Shown: in pieces, positions 1-7,559 of the stretch | How positions within the stretch are numbered: the first letter of the stretch is position 1 | How the letters are laid out: each line of letters opens with the position of its first letter | Assembly (NCBI GenBank): GCA_965657135.1 | Contig: CBFHNF010000010.1 | Location: 31,995 to 95,994, forward strand | Direction: 5' to 3' | Origin: HIMB11 sp965657135 | GTDB lineage: Bacteria > Pseudomonadota > Alphaproteobacteria > Rhodobacterales > Rhodobacteraceae | DNA length: 64,000 bases | Program-made: the position numbers and the translations under genes | Notes under the pieces: generated by a model | Database searches by the model: none | Told to the model about the DNA's origin: nothing | What the model saw: only the letters and a program-made list of their open reading frames with translations

Positions 1-824
1 CGATAATACAGATCATCACGCACCAAACCCTCGCTTAGGGCAAGTGAAACATCCCCATGAAGTGTCCCAATAAATCGCGGCGCATGCGCCCCCGAATTAT
101 CAATCATTGTCACAATACGTGCCTGCACATTGGATGGGAAATCACCGATTTCTTCGAAAACAATTGTCCCCCCTTTGGCGCGCGCCAAAACCTTGGCTGG
201 CCCATCCAAATCAATCAAATCATCAGAACCAACAGAAACAAATGGCAAATTTCGCCGATCAGAGAAGTTATGCAAAAGTTTGGCGATAAGGCTCTTTCCA
301 GTCCCGCTTTCACCGCTGATCAAAATGGGCAAATCGGAATTCATGATGCGCGCAATTGTTCTGTATAATTCCTGCATGATTGGGGTCGTTCCAACCAATG
401 GCAGTGCGCCATCCCCTGCTCCATCACCACCTTGTTCATCGCTCGTACGGCTCAGCGTTCGGCGCGATTGCAGGGCTTTGCCCACACGGGTCATCAGATC
501 CGGTAAATCAAATGGTTTGGGAAGGTAATCAAAGGCCTTGGCTTCGTTCGCCTGAATGGCTGTCATGATGGTGTTTTGTGCAGAAATCACAATAACTGGA
601 AGACCTGGGCGATCTTCTGCAATTTTTGGGAGCATTTCAATGCCATTCCCATCGGGCATCATGACATCTGTTATAACGGTGTCGCCCTTGCCCTCGGCGA
701 TCCAACGCATCAGTGTCGTCAAACTAGACGTGGCATGAACGTTACATCCCGCACGGGTAAGCGCCTGAGTCAGAACAGTGCGTATTGTGCGATCATCGTC
801 TGCGATTAATACCGTGCCATCCAT
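1..824 (-). CDS. ntrC: Nitrogen regulation response regulator NtrC, C-terminus beyond window
   Basis: Response regulator of the NtrBC two-component system for nitrogen limitation. The frame is open from an ATG at 824 to the left edge (274 residues seen; about 180 expected beyond). Residues 1-120 are a receiver domain with the acidic pocket D9-D11, phospho-acceptor D53 in ITDVMMPD and the conserved lysine in LPKPF. The AAA+ domain starts near residue 145 and shows Walker A GESGTGKS and a Walker B region reading VFEEIGD (Glu where many relatives have Asp). Between these the segment carrying ELFGHEKGAFTGA in enteric NtrC is missing: DLIDLDG runs straight into a short linker and AKGGT. R. capsulatus NtrC has the same loss and activates sigma-70 polymerase. 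The gene lies 15 bases downstream of ntrB, in the order dusB-ntrB-ntrC. The DNA-binding domain is not in view. Confidence 0.95.
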   Translation of the reverse strand, partial: MDGTVLIADDDRTIRTVLTQALTRAGCNVHATSSLTTLMRWIAEGKGDTVITDVMMPDGNGIEMLPKIAEDRPGLPVIVISAQNTIMTAIQANEAKAFDYLPKPFDLPDLMTRVGKALQSRRTLSRTSDEQGGDGAGDGALPLVGTTPIMQELYRTIARIMNSDLPILISGESGTGKSLIAKLLHNFSDRRNLPFVSVGSDDLIDLDGPAKVLARAKGGTIVFEEIGDFPSNVQARIVTMIDNSGAHAPRFIGTLHGDVSLALSEGLVRDDLYY

Positions 825-839
825 GCCTTAACCTCCTTG

Positions 840-1898
840 TTACGTGCTTGCCATGGGCAAAGAAATTCGAAAAACGGTGCGACCTGGGACAGAATTCACC
901 GAAATCCAACCACCGTGATCAGAAATAATTTTCGAAGCCAGCGCCAACCCCAATCCCGTTCCATTTTCACGCCCTGAAACAAAAGGATCAAAGATATCGT
1001 TTTTGATGTCCTCTGCTAAACCAGGGCCATCATCCCAAACTTCAACCTGCAAGGGTAACGCCTGCCCTACGCTGTCTGATCGGCGCAAACGAAACGAATG
1101 TTCATAATACGTACGCAGCCGAATCGTACCGCCATTTGGACTGGCTTCAGCAGCGTTTTTGACAAGATTCATGATTACTTGCATCAACTGATCAATATCC
1201 CCCAATGCAGCTGGCAAAGATGGATCATATTCATCGGTTATAGCCATGTGTGCCCCAAAGCCCAGCAAGGCAGAGCGACGCACACGATCCAAAATATCAT
1301 GCAAATTTACAGGTTGGCGAATAGGTTCGCGTAAGTTTCCAAACTGTTCAACCTGTTCTAATAGCTTCACAATTCTGCGCGTTTCTTCGACGATCAAGTC
1401 CGTTAATTCTAAATCTTTCGGCTCTAACCCCATCGAAAGCAGTTGTGCCGCCCCAGTAATCCCGGCCAATGGGTTTTTAATTTCATGGGCCAGCATTTCT
1501 GCCATCCCAATCGCAGACTTAGCCGCCGATTTGACCGTTTGGGTTTGCGACATCCACCCAGCCAATTCGCGCGGAGCCAGCAGAAGGATCATATACCCGG
1601 CATGCTCTAGCACGGGCGCAAATTTCAAATTGCATTGTAAAGGCGCACGATCCCCCGTTCCGACATCGACATCGTTCACAAATAGTGGCGTCGAGTGTTC
1701 CCGCGCACGGTGATACGCGGCTTCAAGTGGATCATCCACCATCAGGCGATCAAACAAGGGCACACCCGTGATTGCGCGATTTGAAGTGTTAAAAAAACCT
1801 TCGGCAGCTGGATTAATTTCAGCAATTTTGTCCTTTTCGTCCACTAAAATCGCAGGAATAGGGAGGGATGACCAAATTGTATTTAACGCTGAGTGCAT
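840..1898 (-). CDS. ntrB: Nitrogen sensor histidine kinase NtrB (NRII)
   Basis: Cytoplasmic histidine kinase/phosphatase that phosphorylates NtrC and takes its signal from PII proteins. At 352 residues it has the usual NtrB length. Residues 1-110 look like a PAS domain with no membrane segment. The dimerisation/phospho-acceptor box is AHEIKNPLAG with His138. The ATPase domain follows with N box MNLVKNAAEA, G1 box DDGPGL and G2 box GTGLGLAL. The start ATG shares one base with the dusB stop (TAATG), so the two are translationally linked. ntrC begins 15 bases downstream. No key residue appears to be lost. Confidence 0.96.
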   Translation of the reverse strand: MHSALNTIWSSLPIPAILVDEKDKIAEINPAAEGFFNTSNRAITGVPLFDRLMVDDPLEAAYHRAREHSTPLFVNDVDVGTGDRAPLQCNLKFAPVLEHAGYMILLLAPRELAGWMSQTQTVKSAAKSAIGMAEMLAHEIKNPLAGITGAAQLLSMGLEPKDLELTDLIVEETRRIVKLLEQVEQFGNLREPIRQPVNLHDILDRVRRSALLGFGAHMAITDEYDPSLPAALGDIDQLMQVIMNLVKNAAEASPNGGTIRLRTYYEHSFRLRRSDSVGQALPLQVEVWDDGPGLAEDIKNDIFDPFVSGRENGTGLGLALASKIISDHGGWISVNSVPGRTVFRISLPMAST

Positions 1899-2869
1899 TA
1901 AGCGGCCTCCTGCAAAATCGCGTCTGGAAGGCGTTCATATACCTTCTTGGGATCGCTCAAAGTCAGTATTTCGCGCCGTAATTGACGCTCTGTTCCAGCT
2001 TCATCCATATACCATCCCAAATGCTTGCGCGCGACGCGCACACCAAGATCCTCACCATAGAACCGCAGCATTGCATCATAATGACCAGCGATCATGCCAA
2101 CCAAATCATCGCCCGTTGGTACGTTTGGCGCAGGAGAACCAACAAGCGCATGTGCGATCTGAGCGATCATCCACGGACGACCCTGCGCACCACGTCCAAC
2201 CATGACGCCATCTGCGCCTGATTTCGCGATTGCCTGCTGAGCTAAAACATTGGAAACAATATCCCCATTTGCAATCACAGGAATAGAAACCACATCTTTA
2301 ACCTGTCGAATAGCGGCCCAATCTGCGCGGTCCTTGTAAAATTGGCAGCGTGTGCGACCGTGAATAACAATCATTTTAACACCGGCCCCTTCTGCACGAC
2401 GGGCAAGTTCAGGTGCATTTAGCAGTGTATCATCCCAGCCTAATCGCGTCTTTAACGTAACTGGTAGATCAACTGCATGAACAACTGCCTCTATCAAGCT
2501 AAGCGCATGATCCAAATCCCGCATAAGCGCAGACCCTGAATATCCATTCACAACCTTTTTGGCCGGACACCCCATGTTAATGTCGATCACACGCGCGCCT
2601 TGATCTGCAATCAATTTTGCAGCCTCAGACATCCAATAGGGATCGCGCCCTGCAATTTGAACCGAAGTATTTTCAACCCCAAGACCCAGCTCTGCTTTTT
2701 CGCGAACAGAATATTTGGCCTCGACCATTTCTTGGGAAGCGATCATTTCACTCACAACCAAACCGGCGCCAAAGGATTGCACCAAATTACGAAATGGCAA
2801 ATCCGTGATGCCCGCCATTGGTGCAAGGCATACAGGAAGTGAAAGTTGCGTTGATCCCAAGTCTATCAT
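1898..2869 (-). CDS. dusB: tRNA-dihydrouridine synthase DusB (NifR3)
   Basis: FMN-dependent enzyme that reduces uridines in the tRNA D-loop. The TIM-barrel start LAPMAGITDLPFR and the active-site motif NMGCPAKKV with the proton-donor Cys are present, followed by the phosphate-binding GADGVMVGRGAQGRPW. I chose the ATG at 2869 (323 residues), the family's usual length. A longer frame from a TTG at 2920 adds 17 residues without homology, so it is less likely. It is the first gene of the dusB-ntrB-ntrC operon, the order in which nifR3 was originally described in Rhodobacter. The name nifR3 reflects position, and no direct role in nitrogen control is implied by the sequence. Confidence 0.95.
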   Translation of the reverse strand: MIDLGSTQLSLPVCLAPMAGITDLPFRNLVQSFGAGLVVSEMIASQEMVEAKYSVREKAELGLGVENTSVQIAGRDPYWMSEAAKLIADQGARVIDINMGCPAKKVVNGYSGSALMRDLDHALSLIEAVVHAVDLPVTLKTRLGWDDTLLNAPELARRAEGAGVKMIVIHGRTRCQFYKDRADWAAIRQVKDVVSIPVIANGDIVSNVLAQQAIAKSGADGVMVGRGAQGRPWMIAQIAHALVGSPAPNVPTGDDLVGMIAGHYDAMLRFYGEDLGVRVARKHLGWYMDEAGTERQLRREILTLSDPKKVYERLPDAILQEAA

Positions 2870-3031
2870 TCCCAAGTTATACCCGCTTAATCCGTGGGCT
2901 GACAATGCACATTCGCACAAAATAGTTGCATAATATTTTCATCGCACATTTTTTAAGCACAAACACAGCCCTCGCGCCACCATTGCATTCAGCGCCCCCT
3001 AAGTTTATTCATCAATCAAAGGACAAATAAC

Positions 3032-3685
3032 ATGACAATCGCCGCCATTATTGTTGCAGCAGGACGAGGCACGCGCGCACAAAGTGACATGCCAAAACAA
3101 TGGCATCCTTTATTGCACAAACGCGTCATAGACTGGACAATAGATGCATTTCGCGCACATCCCGACATCACCACACTTTGTGTTGTCCTGCATCCTGATG
3201 ACATTGCAACGGCAGTCATTGATAACATCGTGATCGCACAGGGCGGAGCAACACGGGATGCATCGGTTAAAAACGGGCTCGAAGCCCTAGAGTCCGTTGC
3301 ACCACGCCACGTCCTTATTCACGATGCAGCGCGCGCAACCGTTTCGCAACGCGTGATTTCGGACGTCATCGAGGCACTGCAACATCACGACGCTGCTGCA
3401 CCTGCATTGCCCGTCAGCGACGCATTATGGACCGGCGCAAACGGCATTGTCACGGGAACACGGGAGCGCTCAGGATTATATCGCGCACAAACACCACAAG
3501 GTTTTGCCTATGACAAAATCTTGACTGCACATCGCAGTACCGATGCGCCCGCGGCCGACGATGTTGAAATTGCACGTCGCTTCGGCATTGATGTTGCCAT
3601 CACACAAGGATGTGAAACCAACCTAAAGGTCACATACCCAGACGACTTTGCGCGTGCTGAAGCAATTTTGAGGAGTAGACAATAA
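3032..3685 (+). CDS. ispD: 2-C-methyl-D-erythritol 4-phosphate cytidylyltransferase
   Basis: Third step of the MEP isoprenoid pathway: couples MEP with CTP to give CDP-ME. At 217 residues it has the stand-alone IspD length. The nucleotide-binding start is AAIIVAAGRGTRAQSDMPKQW and the second conserved block is LIHDAARATVS. Many alphaproteobacteria carry a bifunctional IspDF; here the two are separate proteins, since the ispD stop TAA shares its last A with the ispF ATG. A ribosome site AAGGAC precedes the ATG. It is transcribed divergently from dusB and heads the run ispD-ispF-pgpA-pncC. Confidence 0.95.
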   Translation: MTIAAIIVAAGRGTRAQSDMPKQWHPLLHKRVIDWTIDAFRAHPDITTLCVVLHPDDIATAVIDNIVIAQGGATRDASVKNGLEALESVAPRHVLIHDAARATVSQRVISDVIEALQHHDAAAPALPVSDALWTGANGIVTGTRERSGLYRAQTPQGFAYDKILTAHRSTDAPAADDVEIARRFGIDVAITQGCETNLKVTYPDDFARAEAILRSRQ

Positions 3686-4164
3686 TGGATGTTCGATTGG
3701 GCAATGGATATGATGTCCACGCATTTGAAGAGGGCGATCACGTGATCTTGTGCGGCGTACGCATTCCTCACATCGCCGCCCTAAAGGGACATTCTGATGC
3801 TGACGTAGGGATGCACGCCATAACCGATGCCATTTTTGGCGCGTTGGCCCAGGGTGATATAGGACGCCATTTTCCCCCAAGCGATCCGCAATGGAAAGGC
3901 GCACCCAGCGATATTTTCCTGCGTCATGCTGGTGAATTAGCCCGTGAAATGGGATATCAAATTGCGAATATAGATTGCACGTTGATTTGTGAACGCCCCA
4001 AAATTGGACCGCACGCGGATGCCATGAAAAGCATGCTGGCAGGTATCTTGAATATCGATGTTGACCGCGTCTCAGTCAAAGCAACCACAAGCGAACAACT
4101 GGGCTTTACAGGACGCGAAGAAGGCATAGCATCCATTGCAACAGCCGCTTTGGTGAAGCCATGA
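3685..4164 (+). CDS. ispF: 2-C-methyl-D-erythritol 2,4-cyclodiphosphate synthase
   Basis: Fifth MEP-pathway enzyme: cyclises CDP-ME 2-phosphate to MEcPP with release of CMP, as a trimer with zinc. At 159 residues it is full length. The metal ligands are visible as D10 and H12 in NGYDVHAF and H44 in DVGMHAITDA. The family signature TTSEQLGFTGREEGI is near the C-terminus. It begins on the last base of ispD (TAATG) and its own stop overlaps the pgpA start by four bases (ATGA), so the whole run is probably one translationally coupled unit. Confidence 0.96.
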   Translation: MDVRLGNGYDVHAFEEGDHVILCGVRIPHIAALKGHSDADVGMHAITDAIFGALAQGDIGRHFPPSDPQWKGAPSDIFLRHAGELAREMGYQIANIDCTLICERPKIGPHADAMKSMLAGILNIDVDRVSVKATTSEQLGFTGREEGIASIATAALVKP

Positions 4165-4649
4165 TACGTCTAATAACAACCACCTTCGGGGTGGGTTATA
4201 TGCGCCCTGCCCCAGGAACTTGGGGGTCGCTTGTGGCATTGCCATTGGGGTGGGCAGTCCACGCAGCGGTTGGGTTGATTGGGTTTCTGATCGTTTGCGT
4301 GGTTGTGTTTGCGTTGGGCTGGTGGGCAACGCGGCAACATACCATCGGCAGCGATGATCATGACCCATCTGAAATCGTGATAGACGAAGTAATCGGTCAA
4401 TGGATTGCGCTATTGCCAATTTTTGTCGGCGCTGCGCACATTGGTTCAGATGTGCTTGCCCTCTGGCCCGGATGGCTCTGTGCATTTGTTGGGTTTCGTC
4501 TGTTTGACATCTGGAAACCCGGGCCTATCGGCTGGGCTGATCGTCGTGGTGACGCGCTAGGCGTCATGCTTGACGATGTTATAGCGGGTACGTTTGCAGC
4601 TCTCCTAGTTGTTGTCCTAGCCGCCATTTCACATAGGGTGCTGATGTGA
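4161..4649 (+). CDS. pgpA: Phosphatidylglycerophosphatase A
   Basis: Integral membrane phosphatase that converts phosphatidylglycerol phosphate to phosphatidylglycerol. At 162 residues it has the PgpA length. The N-terminal block GVGYMRPAPGTWGSL, the acidic DEVIGQWIALLP segment and the later RLFDIWKPGPIGWAD are the family's conserved blocks. Three to four hydrophobic stretches (about residues 25-55, 85-110 and 135-155) fit membrane helices. It overlaps ispF by four bases (ATGA) and the following gene by four bases (GTGA). Confidence 0.93.
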   Translation: MIRLITTTFGVGYMRPAPGTWGSLVALPLGWAVHAAVGLIGFLIVCVVVFALGWWATRQHTIGSDDHDPSEIVIDEVIGQWIALLPIFVGAAHIGSDVLALWPGWLCAFVGFRLFDIWKPGPIGWADRRGDALGVMLDDVIAGTFAALLVVVLAAISHRVLM

Positions 4650-5116
4650 GCCTGGCAAAAGACATCATTAAACACGCAACGGCAACGGGCACCCTAATTG
4701 CAACTGCCGAAAGCTGTACAGGCGGCATGATATCCGCGTCACTCACGGATGTAGCGGGCAGCTCTCGGGTATTGGATCGCGGGTTCGTCGTTTATTCAAA
4801 TAATGCCAAAGTCGATATGTTATCTGTCTCTCCCGCCACCTTAGATGCGCATGGCGCTGTATCCGAAGAAACGGCTGCAGAAATGGCCAAGGGCGCATTG
4901 CTACATTCGCGTGCGACACTTGTGATTTCGGTCACGGGTATCGCGGGACCGGGCGGCTCTGATTTCAAACCAGAGGGACGCGTTTGTTTTGGCATCGCAA
5001 CCACGAGCATTGTTGAAACACAGTCAATTGATTTTGGTCCACTGGGACGTTCTGGCGTACGCCAAGCCGCGACACAGCATGCGCTTATGCTACTGATGAA
5101 ACAGATCATGCTTTAG
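4646..5116 (+). CDS. pncC: Nicotinamide-nucleotide amidase, CinA C-terminal domain protein
   Basis: Single-domain member of the CinA family. This domain deamidates nicotinamide mononucleotide to nicotinate mononucleotide and salvages NAD breakdown products. The 156 residues correspond only to the C-terminal amidase half of classical CinA; the N-terminal molybdopterin-like half is absent, as is common in alphaproteobacteria. Conserved blocks are TAESCTGGMIS, VYSNNAKVDML and VTGIAGPGGSDFKPEG. The start is a GTG overlapping the pgpA stop by four bases. It is the last gene of the ispD run; an AT-rich gap of about 156 bases separates it from amtB. Confidence 0.9.
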   Translation: MSLAKDIIKHATATGTLIATAESCTGGMISASLTDVAGSSRVLDRGFVVYSNNAKVDMLSVSPATLDAHGAVSEETAAEMAKGALLHSRATLVISVTGIAGPGGSDFKPEGRVCFGIATTSIVETQSIDFGPLGRSGVRQAATQHALMLLMKQIML

Positions 5117-5186
5117 TTAGACGGCGCATAAAATTTAATCTACGCACAAAATTAAATGCTTATTATTTAATCATTACAAAAATTCT

Positions 5187-5201
5187 GCACAATTATGCTG
5201 C
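5187..5201 (+). promoter_or_regulatory. Candidate NtrC-binding site upstream of amtB
   Basis: The sequence GCACAATTATGCTGC is an imperfect dyad, GCAC-N7-CTGC. It has the same spacing as the enteric NtrC site GCACCAACATGGTGC and agrees at 11 of 15 positions. A second half-site-like TTGCACAAAATGCGAT lies at 5228-5243. Both are within 90 bases of the amtB ATG, in a gene classically controlled by NtrC. This is a by-eye match, and the exact recognition sequence of this NtrC is not known. Confidence 0.4.
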
Positions 5202-5272
5202 CTAAAAAACAGGCCAAGCTAGGCAAATTGCACAAAATGCGATTTCTGGGCGCAAATCTTTAGGAGGATAAA

Positions 5273-6454
5273 ATGAACGGAGCTGATACAGCATGGATCA
5301 TTGTCGCAACGGCATTGGTTCTGTTTATGACACTGCCTGGCCTTGCGCTATTTTACGGTGGTTTGGTGCGCGCGCGCAACGTGCTGAGTGTGTTTATGCA
5401 GGTGTATGCGATAGCCTGCCTGATGAGCATTTTGTGGTTGGTCGCCGGCTATTCAATTGCATTTGGTTCGGGCACATCGGGATTTTGGGGCGGTTTGGAC
5501 AAAATCTTCCTTCTTGGTGTCGATGCAGAGGCATTGGCAGGCACATTGCCCGAGGTTCTGTTCTTTGCCTTTCAAATGACCTTTGCAATCATCACACCTG
5601 CTTTGATTGTGGGGGCCTACGTTGAACGCATCAACTTCTCCTTCGTTTTGATCTTCTCAGGCTTGTGGATGTTGTTGTGCTATGCTCCTGTCGTTCACTG
5701 GATTTGGGGCGGTGGCATGATGGCTGACGGTGGTATTTTCGGTGAGGTCGGAACCAAAGACTTTGCAGGCGGTATCGTTGTTCACGAAACAGCAGGTTTG
5801 GCAGCCCTTCTTCTTGCGATGATGTTGGGTCCACGCAAAAATCGCACAACCCCCCCACATAACCCGGGTTACGTGATGATTGGCGCATCCATGCTGTGGG
5901 TTGGTTGGTTTGGTTTCAATGGCGGATCGCAACTTGCCGCAGACGGTGGCGCCGCTATGGCCCTGACTGTGACCCATATATCAGCGGCGACCGCATCCCT
6001 AACATGGGCACTATGGGAAAAAATCAAATATGGAAAAGCATCATTGGTTGGGATCGTAACAGGTACGATCGCAGGTTTGGCATCGATCACACCTGCATCT
6101 GGTTTTGTGGGTCCCATCGAAGCATTGGTTATCGGCGCAGTTGCGGGTGTTCTGTGCCAAGAAGCCGTTAACGTTGTACGTAATACATTAAAAATCGACG
6201 ATACATTGGACGTCTTTGCAGTTCACGGTGTGGGTGGAATTTTCGGAACATTGATGATCGCAGGCTTTGGCTACGGTGCTTGGGTTGCACAAGTTGGCGC
6301 ATTGATCGTTGTGGGTATCTTCACACTGGTTGTGTCATATATCCTAATCAAGGTGACACAGCTTTTCGTTTCACTGCGCGTTGATGCAGAAACCGAAACA
6401 AACGGTCTAGACCTATCTGCACACGGCGAACGTGCCTACGACATGAACAGCTGA
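5273..6454 (+). CDS. amtB: Ammonium transporter AmtB
   Basis: Inner-membrane ammonium channel/transporter, 393 residues with about eleven hydrophobic segments. The two pore histidines of the family lie in IVVHETAGLAAL and AVHGVGGIFGTL, and the signature around MLWVGWFGFNGGS is present. The N-terminus begins directly with the first membrane segment, with no obvious cleavable signal. A strong ribosome site TAGGAGG precedes the ATG. The gene stands alone: no glnK (PII) gene is upstream or downstream, unlike the usual glnK-amtB pair. An NtrC-like site lies upstream, and the ntrBC genes are 3 kb away. A terminator follows at once. Confidence 0.95.
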   Translation: MNGADTAWIIVATALVLFMTLPGLALFYGGLVRARNVLSVFMQVYAIACLMSILWLVAGYSIAFGSGTSGFWGGLDKIFLLGVDAEALAGTLPEVLFFAFQMTFAIITPALIVGAYVERINFSFVLIFSGLWMLLCYAPVVHWIWGGGMMADGGIFGEVGTKDFAGGIVVHETAGLAALLLAMMLGPRKNRTTPPHNPGYVMIGASMLWVGWFGFNGGSQLAADGGAAMALTVTHISAATASLTWALWEKIKYGKASLVGIVTGTIAGLASITPASGFVGPIEALVIGAVAGVLCQEAVNVVRNTLKIDDTLDVFAVHGVGGIFGTLMIAGFGYGAWVAQVGALIVVGIFTLVVSYILIKVTQLFVSLRVDAETETNGLDLSAHGERAYDMNS

Positions 6455-6475
6455 TCACGCATGGACATCCGACAA

Positions 6476-6505
6476 AACGCCCGCCAATTAGGTGGGCGTT
6501 TTTTA
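6476..6505 (+). terminator. Bidirectional terminator between amtB and the RatA-like gene
   Basis: The arms AACGCCCGCC and GGTGGGCGTT pair (with one G-T) around a short AATTA loop and are followed by a run of T. Read on the minus strand the hairpin is followed by TTTTG, so it can also stop the convergent gene, whose stop codon it just overlaps. Confidence 0.8.
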
Positions 6506-6946
6506 TGAATAGAGATCTCTCGCTCGGTTTTCAAACGCGCGTACGATGCGTTGCATGGCCTCGTTGAAAACCACACCAATAATCCCCTGCAGCACTATAT
6601 TTTTGAATTCGAAATCCACAAAAAACTCGACTTCGCATCCCTGATCCGTGTCACGAAACGCCCAATTTGATTTCATGTACCGAAACGGGCCGTCCAGATA
6701 TTCAGTGTCAATTTTCAAATCATCAGGGTAAAGCACAACACGACTACCAAAGCGTTCGCGAAAGACCTTGAACGAAATCACCAAATCCGCTTCCATCAGC
6801 GATGCAGTGCCCTGTGGTGTTATAGATCGAATGCGTGCAGCCGAACACCACGGCAAAAATTTTGGATAGGCCGCAACATCAGCAACCAAATCATACATTT
6901 GCTGCGCTGAATAATGCAGCGTGCGGGTTTCCGAATGTATAGGCAT
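6503..6946 (-). CDS. RatA/COQ10 family START-domain protein
   Basis: Member of the START-fold family shared by the E. coli RatA protein and mitochondrial coenzyme Q-binding Coq10. In alphaproteobacteria it is most often interpreted as a ubiquinone-binding or transfer protein. The 147 residues fit the family. Visible conserved features are the N-terminal HYSAQQMYDLVADVAAYPKFLPWC block, which forms the first helix and strand, and the C-terminal helix with FNEAMQRIVRAFENRARDLYS. No signal peptide or membrane segment is seen, so it is likely cytoplasmic. It converges on amtB and overlaps the shared terminator by three bases. The toxin activity of RatA should not be assumed. Confidence 0.85.
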   Translation of the reverse strand: MPIHSETRTLHYSAQQMYDLVADVAAYPKFLPWCSAARIRSITPQGTASLMEADLVISFKVFRERFGSRVVLYPDDLKIDTEYLDGPFRYMKSNWAFRDTDQGCEVEFFVDFEFKNIVLQGIIGVVFNEAMQRIVRAFENRARDLYS

Positions 6947-7016
6947 CTCGTTCCTTTTTCGCGTGACACTCCCCCATGAATAGTTAAATTAGATCCTGAA
7001 TTTCAAGGGGGGCTCT

Positions 7017-7559
7017 ATGTCGCAGAAGAAATATGTAATCGATCAAATGATTTCTGCCAAATCAATTGCAGCACGGATTGAGGAGTTATCTCATGAAATT
7101 TCGTCTGAATTTTCATCAACCAACAAATTAGTTGTGGTTGGCTTACTACGTGGATCCTTTGTGTTTATCGCGGATTTGGTACGTGAATTAGATTTGCCTG
7201 TTGAAGTCGACTTCTTAGAAGCCTCATCTTATGGCGACGGCATGGAAAGTTCCCGCGAAGTGCGTATTTTAAAAGATTTACGCGGAGCCATCGAAGGACG
7301 CGATGTGTTAGTTGTTGAAGACATCGTTGATACCGGTTTTACACTGAGCCACGTTATCGCACTGCTTCAATCACGCAATCCAGCAAAATTAAAATCCATC
7401 GCCTTGTTGGACAAACCGACACGGCGCGAAGTCGATATTTGTGCCGACTGGATTGGCTTTGAGATTCCAGATGAATTTGTTGTCGGCTATGGCATCGATT
7501 ATGCGCAACGAAACCGCAACCTTGGTTACATCGGAAAGGTGCGCTTTATCGAAGACTAG
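7017..7559 (+). CDS. hpt: Hypoxanthine phosphoribosyltransferase
   Basis: Purine salvage enzyme: makes IMP (and usually GMP) from hypoxanthine or guanine and PRPP. The 180 residues match the Hpt family. The PRPP-binding loop VVEDIVDTGFTL, the VVGLLRGSFVF loop and the flexible-loop region EASSYGDGMESSREV are visible, as is the C-terminal purine-specificity region DFVVGYGIDYAQ-like block DEFVVGYGIDYAQRNR. The start ATG sits after GGGGGGCTCT. Its stop codon overlaps the stop of the convergent RTX gene by four bases, leaving no room for a terminator between them. Confidence 0.95.
   Translation: MSQKKYVIDQMISAKSIAARIEELSHEISSEFSSTNKLVVVGLLRGSFVFIADLVRELDLPVEVDFLEASSYGDGMESSREVRILKDLRGAIEGRDVLVVEDIVDTGFTLSHVIALLQSRNPAKLKSIALLDKPTRREVDICADWIGFEIPDEFVVGYGIDYAQRNRNLGYIGKVRFIED

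Noticed and set aside
1246..1713. Open frame of 155 codons on the plus strand inside ntrB
   Set aside because: Antisense shadow of a clearly conserved kinase gene; no ribosome site and no recognisable domain.
2870..2920. N-terminal extension of dusB from a TTG
   Set aside because: Adds 17 residues with no homology; ATG at 2869 gives the usual family length.
6503..6946. RatA toxin of a toxin-antitoxin system
   Set aside because: No antitoxin partner next to it, and alphaproteobacterial members are better interpreted as COQ10-like lipid-binding proteins.
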